A stretch of 64,000 bases of DNA from Amoebophrya sp. A120 (Eukaryota; Sar; Dinophyceae; Syndiniales; Amoebophryaceae): positions 14,381,379 to 14,445,378 of the forward strand of contig CAJINV010000001.1 of assembly GCA_905178155.1 (NCBI GenBank), written 5' to 3'. This document shows, one piece after another, positions 55,030 through 64,000 of this stretch. The position numbers were made by a program, and so were the translations under genes. Each line of letters opens with the position of its first letter. Within the stretch, counting starts at the first letter, position 1. Below the pieces are notes generated by a model. The model was not told where the DNA came from. It made no database searches and worked only from the letters and a program-made list of their open reading frames with translations.

Positions 55030-55761
55030 CTAACTTGAGTGTCGGCCAGAACGCCACCGTGCACCAGACGGTGTTGGTGCCTGTCTACTGCGATTAACCG
55101 CCAGCAAAGAGCCCTGATTGGGTTGGGCTTGCTGCCTTCTACCTGTTCCTCGCCCTGCATGCGTATCTTGCACTTCTTGCCGGGCAAGCGCGGTGTCAGC
55201 GCGTGTATCGTCCGGCGCAGCTCCCTCCATGCGCTGCTGTTGAGGCGCAGCTGATGCAACCTCTTCCTCTACTCGCTCGCTCAGCTCACGAGACCGCCCT
55301 TCCAGCCACTCTTGTAGCGCGTCGAGCTCCTCTACTTGCTCGCTCAGCTGACGAGACAGCCCTTGCAGCCACTCTCGCGTCGAGACACAAGCGTTTGAAA
55401 GTGCGTACGCACCTCCGAGGCCACAGCCGGCAAGACAACAGCAGATGGCGGTACCCTCCGCTTGCGTAATGTCCCGGCCGACGTACGGTGTCAGGCAACT
55501 GCTCGTCGAGAGATAATTTCCGACAAGCGCAGCATTTGCCCCGGTCCACACCAGGTTCTTGCAGTGCCGTCCCCAAAGCTGAAGTGGGGCACTTGGGTCA
55601 TCATCAGGTTCACCTCCAACCGATCCGCTTACTTGTTCTTGTTGTTGACCTGCTCGTGCTCCCAAACTTGGAGTCACTGCTTCACAGAGTGGCGCGCTCC
55701 AAAAAAAGACCACAACTACGGCTACAAGCCGAAACACAATTTGACTTCTCGGACAGTTCAT
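55030..55761 (-). CDS. Secreted or surface coiled-coil protein
   Basis: A single exon of 243 residues. The N-terminus is a textbook signal peptide: MNCPRSQIVFR, hydrophobic VAVVVVFFWSAPLC, likely cleavage near EAVTP. A cysteine-containing segment follows (WGRHCKNLVW, SSCLTPYVG) and a glycine/cysteine-rich hydrophobic stretch (AICCCLAGCGLGGAYAL) that could be a second membrane anchor. Then comes a duplicated coiled-coil unit (EWLQGLSRQLSEQVEELDAL and EWLEGRSRELSERVEEEV). The C-terminus is basic and Gln/Arg-rich. No family is recognised. In a parasite it would be listed as a candidate surface or effector protein, which is inference only. Confidence 0.7.
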   Translation of the reverse strand: MNCPRSQIVFRLVAVVVVFFWSAPLCEAVTPSLGARAGQQQEQVSGSVGGEPDDDPSAPLQLWGRHCKNLVWTGANAALVGNYLSTSSCLTPYVGRDITQAEGTAICCCLAGCGLGGAYALSNACVSTREWLQGLSRQLSEQVEELDALQEWLEGRSRELSERVEEEVASAAPQQQRMEGAAPDDTRADTALARQEVQDTHAGRGTGRRQQAQPNQGSLLAVNRSRQAPTPSGARWRSGRHSS

Positions 55762-58700
55762 GATGTATGTTTCGATTTCGACTTTGCGGTTTGTAAAAAC
55801 TACAGAGACAATTCAAGTAGCCTCAGCCTACGTAATGATCTACGAAGAAAAGACGACTGATAAGAGCCAAGCACTTCTACTGGCCAAATGTAAATGAAAA
55901 TGAGTTCAAAGAGCCTGAGAGGAAAAATAACTGCAAGATAAGAACTACTGTACCGCGAACCAGGCCCGTCCTCCAAATTTGTGTGCCGGTGTTGTGTCAG
56001 ACTACACACTACTTCCTGCGCTAGTATGAAGGTACATTTGGCAAAAATTAACCCCCCCGCCGGATGGCTTTAGCCAGCGCAGTCAATGGCTTTAGCCAAG
56101 AACGACCCTAAAAAACCAATGCGCCAAAGGGCGCCCGCGTGTTGTTCGTCCGAGACACCGAGAACGAGATCCGACCCCACATACATCGCCCGATGGGCGC
56201 CAGATTGTGGGCGCGGAATTGTCAAACCGACAAAGGCACGCAGGACGAAGAGAGCAGGCGCGCCGGCATGCCGACCATGAAAACCATCCGCGCCAAACCT
56301 CCGCCCGCGAGGCTCTTCGGAGGCTCTTAACGGGAAAGGGAACGGACCACACAGCGCATGTCGCCTGTTGGCGACCCCAATGCCGGCGGGGGGAAAAACT
56401 CCAAACAAAATCGGAGCAGCGCGGGCGCAGCGTGACGCCACACGCACGGCGGGGGGTCGCGGCGTGTTTCCTTTTTGATGTCGCGATCACGCGCCGGCAA
56501 GCCTCCGGACAATGAAAACGCCGGAAACGCCGGCGCACACACAGCAGGGGTTCAGCAAGCAAAAAAGGACGCCGCCAGCCCTGTAGCAACTCTCCGCCAA
56601 CCAGCGCGCGACCATCGACCGATGCCACCTAAGAGCATCCCATCCGAAGGCCGCCCGACCTGACGCTCGCGGCAAGAACGTCGCGGCTTTTTCAAAACAA
56701 AAACCCGGGCGCCCTCTACCAACCCGCCCCCGCGAACCAGCGGCGAAGGGCTGACATTGCCGGGGGCGCAGCGGGTGGGAATTCTACTGGCCGGCGGGCG
56801 ACGGGGTTGATTGGCCGGGCCTGCTGGGCACCCATGCTTTTTCCGCGCCCGTCCTTCTATCCCCAGGGCCAGGGCCGGGCGACCAGCACGCCCGGCGGAG
56901 AGCGCCGGCCGTAGATAGAACGAAGCCTGCCAACCGCAAACCGGTTGCGGGCGCGGGCCAGTCAATGGGCTGCCAACCGCAAAACTACTGCGGGAAATGC
57001 ACACAGACAGATGCCCGGCGTCGGCCCGGGCGACGCGCTCCACCACGGCCGGCCCCCTCTCCCCGGGAACCAGGTGGGCCGCCCGAAGCACTTACCCCGC
57101 AAGCGCAGCGCGGGAAATCGGAACGCGCCAAGCTGGCCGACAGAAGCTGGCGCGCGACCCAATTATGCCAGCGAGGGAGGCAGGCGGGGCCCCGGCCGGC
57201 CCCATGCGTGAGGCTTTGGCCATGCTTGCAATCCAAATAACGAGAACCAACGCAGGCGGCGCGCCGGCCGATAGAATTTCTTCCCAACGAACCAACCGAG
57301 GGCCGCGGCGGCCGAATCAAGCGCAGGTCGCCCGGGTAATGCCTATGCTTGCGCCCTTCCACACCATGCAGCCCCCTGGCCCAAAGCGAGCCTACCCGGT
57401 CCGCCGCAAGGGTGGTAGAAAGGCGGGCCGGCCTGCTGGCCAACCACGCACGGGCGCGCTGCGGGGCGAGACGGGCAACGCAGACTCGGGCCCGCCAGCG
57501 GATACGGCATCCCCCCGCAAAGATCTGTTTCTCGGCGGGCGCCCGGGAAGGGCCGGCGCCCAAAATTTGCGGTGGGCCGCCAATCCAACCTCCTGCCCGC
57601 CAAGAAACAAAAGTCGCGGCCGGGCGGGGGTCAGCCCGCCGGCGGGGGATCCTGCGTGCCCTTGGGGGGGGGGGTGCAGGCACACCCAACCCTGGGAAGG
57701 AAGGCCGCACGCAGGTCCGAGGGCCGGCCGGTCCCGCCGCGCGGGCGGGGAGGCGAGGGCGGCCGCGGGAAAACAATGGGCGCCAATGATGCTTCAGGGC
57801 AACAGCCCACCCCCGGCTCGCGAAAGGGCCGACGGTATTCGGGGCCCCCAGGCAATCGCCCACCCGGACTGACAACGGCAGCGGGCCTGTTTTCCCCCGG
57901 GCATGGGATTGGGCGGGGGCAAGGGTGGTAGGGAGGGCGGATGGATGGTTGGGCAGATGAAAAAAGGGAAGCCGACGCGGTGCGCGCGCGCGGGCCGGCG
58001 GGGGGGCGCGCCCCCTCTGCGGCGCAAGTAATTGCATGCCCGCCCGACTGTCCCCAGCTTTCATGCTGCCCGCGCTCCGCGCCCCGCCCCCAAAGACACA
58101 CTCACAAAAACAAAGCGCCCGCCGGCCGGCGCCGCGCGTCCGCCGGCCGGATGCCTAGATGCTTTCGCACAGGGGCGGGCGGCGCCCGGAAAAGGCAGAG
58201 CGCAAGACGCGAAGCGGGAGAGGGGGCGGCCGCCAAGAACCAAAAAACCCGCGGCCGGGGCCGCCGCCCGGGAGCCGCAAAACACGCGCAGGGCATGGCT
58301 TTTAGCATCCATAAGGGATCCGGAGTTCCATAAGGCCTCCGGAAGCCTTCCGGCGGCTGAAAGCCGCCGGCGGCACCGCGGAAGCCGGCGGAACGCCAGC
58401 GGAATGGGGACCGGTCCCGGAGGTGTAAAAGTTCAAAGAGCAAAGGCAGAAAGAGCCGGGGCCGGCAAGCGGGCCAGGTCGCCGAAAGTAAGAAACCTGG
58501 GCCCGCCCGCGGGGCGCGGGTGGCAAAACTAACATACATAGACGCGCCATCGGCCCAGTCAGTGCGCGTCCCAGCAGGCCCTGTCCGTCGGTGCCAGGAC
58601 AAAGGCCGTCCGAAGCAAGCGGCCGCAAAGCAAGCAGGAGAGGACATGCGGGCCCAGCCGTTGCGCTGCCGCGCAACTTGCGCTGCCGCGCAACAGCGCC

Positions 58701-59579
58701 GGGCGCCGCTTCCATCTGTTCGCTGGCCCCAAGGAAGCAAAGGCTGGGGGGGGGCACACAGGCAGGCGGCTTCCCCTTGCAAGTCGCGTAGCTGCCCTGC
58801 TGCGCGCGGGCATCGGTGGCACGGGGCCCGGTCCGTCGGAGGGAAGAAGAAGGCGCCACCCAAGCCCCAAAGGAAGCGCGCAACATACGAGCCGCCGGCC
58901 CCCGAAGAACGCGCTTTCTAACCGGCTGGGGCGGCCCTCGGCCCGGTTGGTCGAACAGGCAGGCCGGCCCGCCCGACGCGCGCGCGCAAGTGGGCTCCTG
59001 CTGCTGAGCCCTCCAAAGTCAAGGAGGGCACAGGCAGTACAGGGCGTCCGGCGGGCGCGGCACCGGAACAAGCCTGGGACACATTCACTGGGGCAGGCGG
59101 ACGGCCCCGAGCGCCAGGGGGCTTTGCTTGCCAATCCGGGGCCAGCGTGGGTGCCTGGCTCCCATCGCCAGGCTGCCGGCCCCGGGCAAGCTACCCGGTT
59201 TGAAATTGGTGTAAAAAAGCACTAATCTAAAAGCGGGAAGGGGGCAAAAGAAGCGCGCCAAAGTGCCGGCGCGAATGGCCAGGGGGAAGGCGCGGCGCGT
59301 GGTCCAAACAGACAGGGGGCGAGCGCAGGCATTGGCCGTGGGCCCACGAGGACAGCCAAGGCCACACGCCTGTGGGCCCATCGCGCCCCCGGCTTCTGCA
59401 CCAGATCACGAAGCGGAAACAGGACCCGGCAAAGGAATGGGAAAAACCAAGCCCCCCACGGGGCCCTGTCTACCGTGTGCAACACATTGGGCGGCGTTGG
59501 CATAACACAAACCGGAAACCAAGCACAAACCTTGCCGAAGATCAAATGAAACCACTGCTCATCCGGATGGGACCGGGCC

Positions 59580-60335
59580 ACTTTTTGCCTCAGAAATTTC
59601 ACAGAAACTGCCTCAACTTCACCGGAGCCAATGCCTTGAAATAGGTCGGGATGGCCTTGGCCACCACGGAAAGCACAAAACACAGCCGGAACATGCAATA
59701 GCCGTCCCAAATACCCACTGCAAAACGCCCACGGGAGCCCATGGGGCGCCATCGATAATGGAACCACCCAAAGCCGCCAATATTTTTTGTCGCCAATTCT
59801 AGACAAAATGGGGGGGCCTTCGGAAACCCCCCCGAAACTCCCTCAGAAACTCCCTCAGAAACTACTGCGACTTTTTTTCTGCGCCTCTGAGTACCCCCCT
59901 TAGAAACTCCCTCAGAAACTACCTCAGAAACTGCCTCACTTCAAAAGCAAACGAATCGCGTGCGATTTTGCCAGTATAGAAGTGAGGTAGTTTCTGAGGT
60001 AGTTTCTGAGGGAGTTTCTGAGGGGGGTTCTCAGGAATCAAGACCATCTGTTTTCGAACTCGAAAACAGACACGAAAACGGACCATGGGTGGGGTTCGGT
60101 CCGCAAAAGTGAGGGAGTTTCTGAGGTAATTTCGCAGGGGGCTCATGAAATTGTCCACCGGGCATGATCTCCAACATGGACGCAACACAATGTCCCCGGG
60201 CGAAGCCGGCCATCCAAATACACGCAAGACAATGAGGCGACCCTACCGACGGCAAACGACAAAAACCCCAAAACGGCCCCCGGGAGTACCCCAAACCCTG
60301 AGAAGTTGAGGTAGTTTCTGAGGTAGTTTCTGCAA
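59580..60335. repeat. 12-nt periodic array (CTCAGAAACTNC) in two opposite orientations
   Basis: From about 59590 to 59940 the unit CCTCAGAAACTN recurs as CTCAGAAACT on the plus strand, up to four in tandem (59833-59870 and 59900-59940). From 59980 to 60335 the complement TTTCTGAGGTAG recurs, so the two halves mirror each other around position 59960. The frame stays open across the units, which would read as tetrapeptide repeats on the minus strand. It could be structural rather than coding: transcripts would fold into long stems. Confidence 0.75.
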
Positions 60336-60504
60336 ATACATCGGCCCGGTCCCATCCAAGTGACACTGCAAGTGGCCCGCAGGCTGCGCCAAGAAGGCCT
60401 ACACCCTAAAAATTCCGCCCAAAAACAAAACCCTGGGCCCCCCCGGTTTCTTGGCAACCCACACCCAAAACACTGCAACTTTTGCGCTTTCCCCAAATTG
60501 GGTT

Positions 60505-60700
60505 TCCGCTGGGATTATTGTGTTAATTTGTGGTTTAAATTTTGTTTAATTTGTGGTTTAGTTTTGCATTAAAATTTGCATTAATTTATGGGGGGCGCGA
60601 TTTCCCTCATGTTTCGCCTTGTTTTGAAATTAATGCAAATTTTATTGCAATTTTTATTGCATAGATTATTGCAAAAGTTATTGCAGAGGTCAGGCCGCGG
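60505..60700. repeat. AT-rich pocket with 12-nt TTATTGCA periodicity
   Basis: Within the GC-rich island, TTATTGCA recurs with a 12-nt spacing four times at about 60638-60686, preceded by TTAATTTGTGGTTTA-type repeats (60515-60570). It shares the 12-nt period with the CTCAGAAACT array but not its sequence. Confidence 0.65.
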
Positions 60701-62675
60701 GACCATGCGAAAAAAGTCGCAAGTCCTGCCGCCCCCTCTGCAAAAACCCTCGACCCCCGTTGGCTCACAAGAGCGCCGCTTCCAGCAAAGGGCCACGCGC
60801 TTGGCCGGGGCCGGCTCCCAATGTCTCGGCGGGCGACGTCCTACCCCCTGAAGCCCCGGGGGAAGAGCCGCGGCAAAATCAAGCCCCCGGGCCGAGCAAC
60901 ACGACCACGAAAACACCGCCCGAGAAACAACCCGACAAGGCCCGCCCCCGGCGAGAAGCCGGGGAACTTCGGCACGGCGCAGGGCAGGGCTACACCCTCG
61001 CAATGGGCACGGAACCCAAACACGGCACCCGCGGGCCACACACCAAAAGAGCAGGGCTTCCGGGCAAAGTTTCCCCCCCCGCGGACTCCGCGCGACGCTC
61101 TTCGGGAATTCCGGCAAAGCCAACCCCTGGCCAGCCAATGCCCAAAACCAACGAGACGAAACCCGGCCCCGCTTTTACATTAATGCTGTTTTACGCTGAT
61201 TTTATTGGCCCGAATTTGCCCGGGGCTGGCTGACTGACCATCGGTTGCCCCCGGCGGTCCGGCGCGGTGCCCTAGCGGTTGCTTGCAAGGCCGAGGCGAG
61301 GCGGGCCGCCCGGCCCAGCCGCCGGCTGCCAGAAATAAAGGCCGCCGCGCGGAGGCGGCGCAAGTCTTTCAGCCAACGGGCCTGCAACCAACAAGCCCCG
61401 GCCGCTCCCACGCGTGAGTCAGTGTGGCTGCCTGCGGTCGCCGGGTCGGCAAAAAAAAAAAACCGGGCTGGGCGAACAAGGGACGAACGCGCGGGGGCGA
61501 AGGCAATTGCACTCGGCGTCCTCCCACGCACACAGGCCAGCAACAGCCAGCCGAAGCGCGCGGCGCGGAAGCAACCCACATAAAATATCCATCCGTCGAG
61601 CAGGGTAGACGGCGCCATGCACGCAACAATGCAAACAAGGCGGCGCTCTGGTGGCGCGCAACACCAGCGATGGGGTGGGATGGAAGGTAAAAGCAAAGCA
61701 AAAGGCGGCGGCGGGCCCCGTCGCTGTCTTCCATGGGGCAGCTTGCTACGCCCGGGCGCCGACGGCGGGCGGGCGTCCCCACCAGGGCAGCAACCGCAAT
61801 CCGCCCAGACCGACGGACAAAACAATTTAGGCGGCCGCTTGTGGGCGCCGCCCCCCCTCCAAGCGGAGCGCGGGCACAGCAAAAAGAAACTGCGACCACA
61901 AACACAGGCGCCCACGGAGCAAGGGGGGGGATGCAGGCGCGCCACCTTCATCAGCGGCAGCGAACGTGCCGCGCGCGCGGGCACAAAGAAATGAAAGGCC
62001 CGGCTGGCCCATTCATTGTGAGGGAGGCCGGCGAGCCCCCTCGGCGCCGCGCCCGCTTTCTTGCATCCCGGGCGTTACGCTTTCCTGCCGGGCGGCCAGC
62101 CGCCTTCCGCCTTGGAACAAGGCCAGCGGGCTGCACCTGGGAAAGGCGAAACACGGAAGCCATCGAAACGATGGCGGGCCCACGCCCAACGCAAAATCGG
62201 TGCCCCAGGAAGCAGGAACACACAATGCGCGCATGCTCTTCCCGCGGACTCTCCTAACCAAGAGTGGGAGCGCGCGGTCGGGCCGTCCCGATGCCCAGGC
62301 CGGTGGCCCAAGAAATCCGGCGCCACTTTCGCACGCCCCTTCCCAAGACGGCGCCCCCCACCCTCCACCGCCTCTCTCCAACGCCACAAGAAACACAACA
62401 GAGCCTCGGGTGGGTTGCCAGAAATCGAGCAGCGCGCGGCGGTTTCTGCTATCGAACAAACAGACATGGTCCCTCCACAAGACCTCCAGGCGCGCCCGCG
62501 AGTAGCTTCACTATGTTTACGAGCGCTGACTAAATTTCATCGAGTTCAATGCTTTAAAGGCCGAAATCGATCAAATTTAGCCAGCACTTTTGTGGCTAAA
62601 GCCAGCGCGCGCGCTGGCTAAAGCCATCAGCCGGGGGGGTTAATTTTTGGCACTATGTACCTCCTTATGCGCTAG

Positions 62676-63484
62676 CAGAAGGAATTTTTAAGATTGCGAT
62701 TGCAATCTGTAGTCGTCGGCGGCCGCCAGGATCTTCACACATAAAAACTGATCTTGCAGCTTCGCTTTTATTTGGGGGTGGAGATCATTCGGTAATGCAC
62801 TGCTCGAGTGTGTGAACTATCTAAGTACTAAGTGAAAAGGACCAAATTTCAACATTCACTAATGGATTCAGAGCCCCCTTTATTCGATTTTGTGTTCCTC
62901 TGAGCAGGAGCAGCGCGTGCATTCTTCCGTCAAGATGCACAAGCCTCCTGACATGAATCATGATCATGATCATCCTCATGATTAATTTGAATTTCCATAT
63001 CAAGAATGCCTCGGCCGTTGGTTCTGGTATCGATGCTAGCTTAAGAGATCTCGATTGAAAATGAAACGGACTCCAGAATCATCCTCATCGTGGGGGACCA
63101 AACGTCAATAGATGGATCAACTGCTAACTCGCACGACGATTTCAAGCGACAAACGAAGGCTCAAGTTCACCTTCGCCGGAGCCCTCCGTACACGGACGAC
63201 TGGAATTGAAGGCGTCACTACATCCCACATGCGTGGAGACACCATGTTTGCGTGTTCTTGTAACTACCGCAAATGCAAGGCTACCGCTTTGTGTTTTTTG
63301 TTCAGAGGTGGGAAAAAACAACTGTATGTTCGAAAAGAAAATGAAACTGTACTCCTAGGATTGCGCGAACGCCGAATCTGGACAGTCGTCAATATCGGTA
63401 AGACCCAGCGCATCCATGCAAAAGCTCGGAGTCCGTCAACTCAAGCAGGCCGACGCGGTACAGCACAGAGGAACTGGATATTTA
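62676..63484. other. No gene recognised (intergenic)
   Basis: About 800 bp beyond the GC-rich island, back to ordinary composition. It contains an ATCATGATCATGATCATC stretch near 62957. A plus-strand frame 63112-63546 overlaps the last gene antisense and has no supporting feature. Confidence 0.45.
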
Positions 63485-64000
63485 TCACGACAAAAAAAAA
63501 ACTACGCACATGCATACAAAATAGGCACTGCAAGTGCAAGACGTGAGCTGACTCCGAACTTCAGCAGGCAAAGGATAAACGTCGAGCCCGGCGCTAGTAA
63601 CCTGCATCCAGGGGAAGGCCCAGACGTTGGGGAGCCCGTAGTGCGCCACCCCCGGAAAAACCTCGGACCCGTCTTTGCGCTGCCAGCGAAAGGGCGGCTG
63701 GCCGGCGGTGGTCGGCCCGGACTTGGCCTGCACGCTCATGACGCGTGCGAGGCAGTGGTTGACCAGCTTCGCGTCGATGGCGCCGTTGGGAATAGGGTTT
63801 TGCCTTGCCAGATCCATCCGTGCGGCCACGTCGTGACCGGGCGACGTGGGTCCCGGCCAGGCACCCCACTTGTTCTCCACTAGAAGTCCCCGCATGTCGA
63901 GCAGTGACCCGGGTGCCGCGGCCGTCAGAATCTTCATCCGCGGCGCATTTGTCGCCGAATACAGGTCCCCGTGCGACTTTTCCGCTGCGGCAAAGCCCGT
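63485..64000 (-). CDS. 3' part of an unknown gene, open at the window edge
   Basis: The frame is open from base 64000 (AEKSHGDLYSATNAPRMKIL) through LLDMRGLLVENKWGAWPG and FRWQRKDGSEVFPG to about YPLPAEVRSQL, 150 or more residues. The last 25 residues before the stop at 63485 (Cys/Val/Phe-rich) look like intron read-through. A GTTCGG donor-like site at about 63566 would end the exon earlier. Rich in Pro, Gly and Trp, with no known domain. The start lies outside the window. Confidence 0.5.
   Translation of the reverse strand, partial: TGFAAAEKSHGDLYSATNAPRMKILTAAAPGSLLDMRGLLVENKWGAWPGPTSPGHDVAARMDLARQNPIPNGAIDAKLVNHCLARVMSVQAKSGPTTAGQPPFRWQRKDGSEVFPGVAHYGLPNVWAFPWMQVTSAGLDVYPLPAEVRSQLTSCTCSAYFVCMCVVFFLS

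Larger units (their letters stand above)
56018..62675. mobile_element. 6.6-kb very GC-rich island with TIRs and a 7-bp target duplication
   Basis: GCGCTAG occurs directly outside both ends (56018-56024 and 62669-62675). The inner ends are inverted: left GGTACATTTGGCAAAAATTA then seven C, right (complement) GGTACATAGTGCCAAAAATT then AA and seven C, followed on both sides by TGGCTTTAGCCAGCGC. The element spans 56025-62668. Its base composition is strikingly richer in G+C than any neighbour and changes sharply at the ends. Open frames are numerous on both strands and rich in Arg, Pro, Gly and Ala, as chance predicts in such DNA; no protein domain is recognised. It contains the 12-nt arrays listed below. 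It is either a large non-autonomous transposon or foreign DNA carried by one. Confidence 0.85.

Noticed and set aside
56985-58064. Long minus-strand open frame (359 residues) and similar ones at 58102-58863 and 61202-61984 in the GC-rich island
   Set aside because: Open frames occur in nearly all six frames there, with Arg/Pro/Gly/Ala-rich products and no motif. High G+C removes stop codons by chance.
63112-63546. 144-residue plus-strand frame near the right edge
   Set aside because: Overlaps the minus-strand gene end, is of mixed basic composition and lacks splice or domain support.
1-64000. tRNA, rRNA or CRISPR arrays
   Set aside because: I looked for cloverleaf-like direct motifs, conserved rRNA stretches and regularly spaced identical repeats and found none. 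The 12-nt arrays have no spacers of CRISPR type.
1-64000. Dinoflagellate spliced-leader sequence in the genome
   Set aside because: No match to the conserved leader core was noticed, so it cannot support the taxonomic inference; leaders are added to RNA and need not be seen here.

Overview
The window is nuclear DNA of a eukaryote with short GT-AG introns, long serine- and alanine-rich proteins and many intronic mobile elements. Every gene I accept is on the minus strand across 64 kb, except cargo inside one transposon-like element. Unidirectional gene arrays plus introns that are themselves inverted-repeat elements (introner-like elements with non-canonical ends) fit a dinoflagellate-lineage alveolate. 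A parasitic syndinian such as Amoebophrya is my best guess. This is inference: I saw no spliced-leader sequence and could not search a database.

Layout, read along the plus-strand coordinates. 0.2-2.1 kb: a five-exon Dpy-30-type axonemal candidate. 3.8-5.8 kb: a ZIP zinc transporter. 7.0-7.5 kb: a small Lys- and Ser-rich protein, separated from the next gene by a 1.1-kb inverted-repeat element. 8.7-12.3 kb: a 1220-residue unknown protein whose last residues and stop codon lie in that element. 12.5-13.1 kb: a small unknown. 14.3-16.5 kb: a polyhydroxybutyrate-depolymerase-like esterase. 17.7-19.1 kb: a TMEM198-like multipass membrane protein. 19.8-29.0 kb: one very large gene (at least 2243 residues, degenerate ATPase-like and TPR-like regions) whose five introns are all inverted-repeat elements. 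29.8-32.0 kb: a PH-domain protein with one ordinary intron and two element introns. 33.4-34.7 kb: a SHIPPO/sperm-tail PG-rich flagellar protein. 36.0-36.8 kb: an unknown helical protein. 37.3-38.4 kb: ERCC1/Rad10. 39.1-46.8 kb: a giant extended-synaptotagmin/tricalbin-like lipid-transfer protein with two SMP modules, interrupted by one 96-bp element. 47.7-49.1 kb: a TIR element with cargo genes. 49.4-52.4 kb: a DEAD-box-type helicase with DEGD instead of DEAD. 53.1-54.5 kb: a coiled-coil protein. 55.0-55.8 kb: a secreted coiled-coil protein. 56.0-62.7 kb: a 6.6-kb very GC-rich island with terminal inverted repeats and a 7-bp target duplication. 63.5-64.0 kb: the end of a gene that leaves the window.

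The most interesting system is the set of intronic elements. At least three families with different inverted repeats (TCTGGGTCTGG type, CTGAAAATT/AGGAAAAAAC type, AAAAGTATCG type) and one larger element lie inside reading frames. For every one, I checked by hand that precise removal restores the frame. Splice points fall within or beside the inverted repeats and are GT-AG in only one copy, so the surviving ends of the elements are translated. The genes do not form one pathway. Two look flagellar, two or three look membrane or lipid related, and the rest are DNA repair, RNA or unknown.
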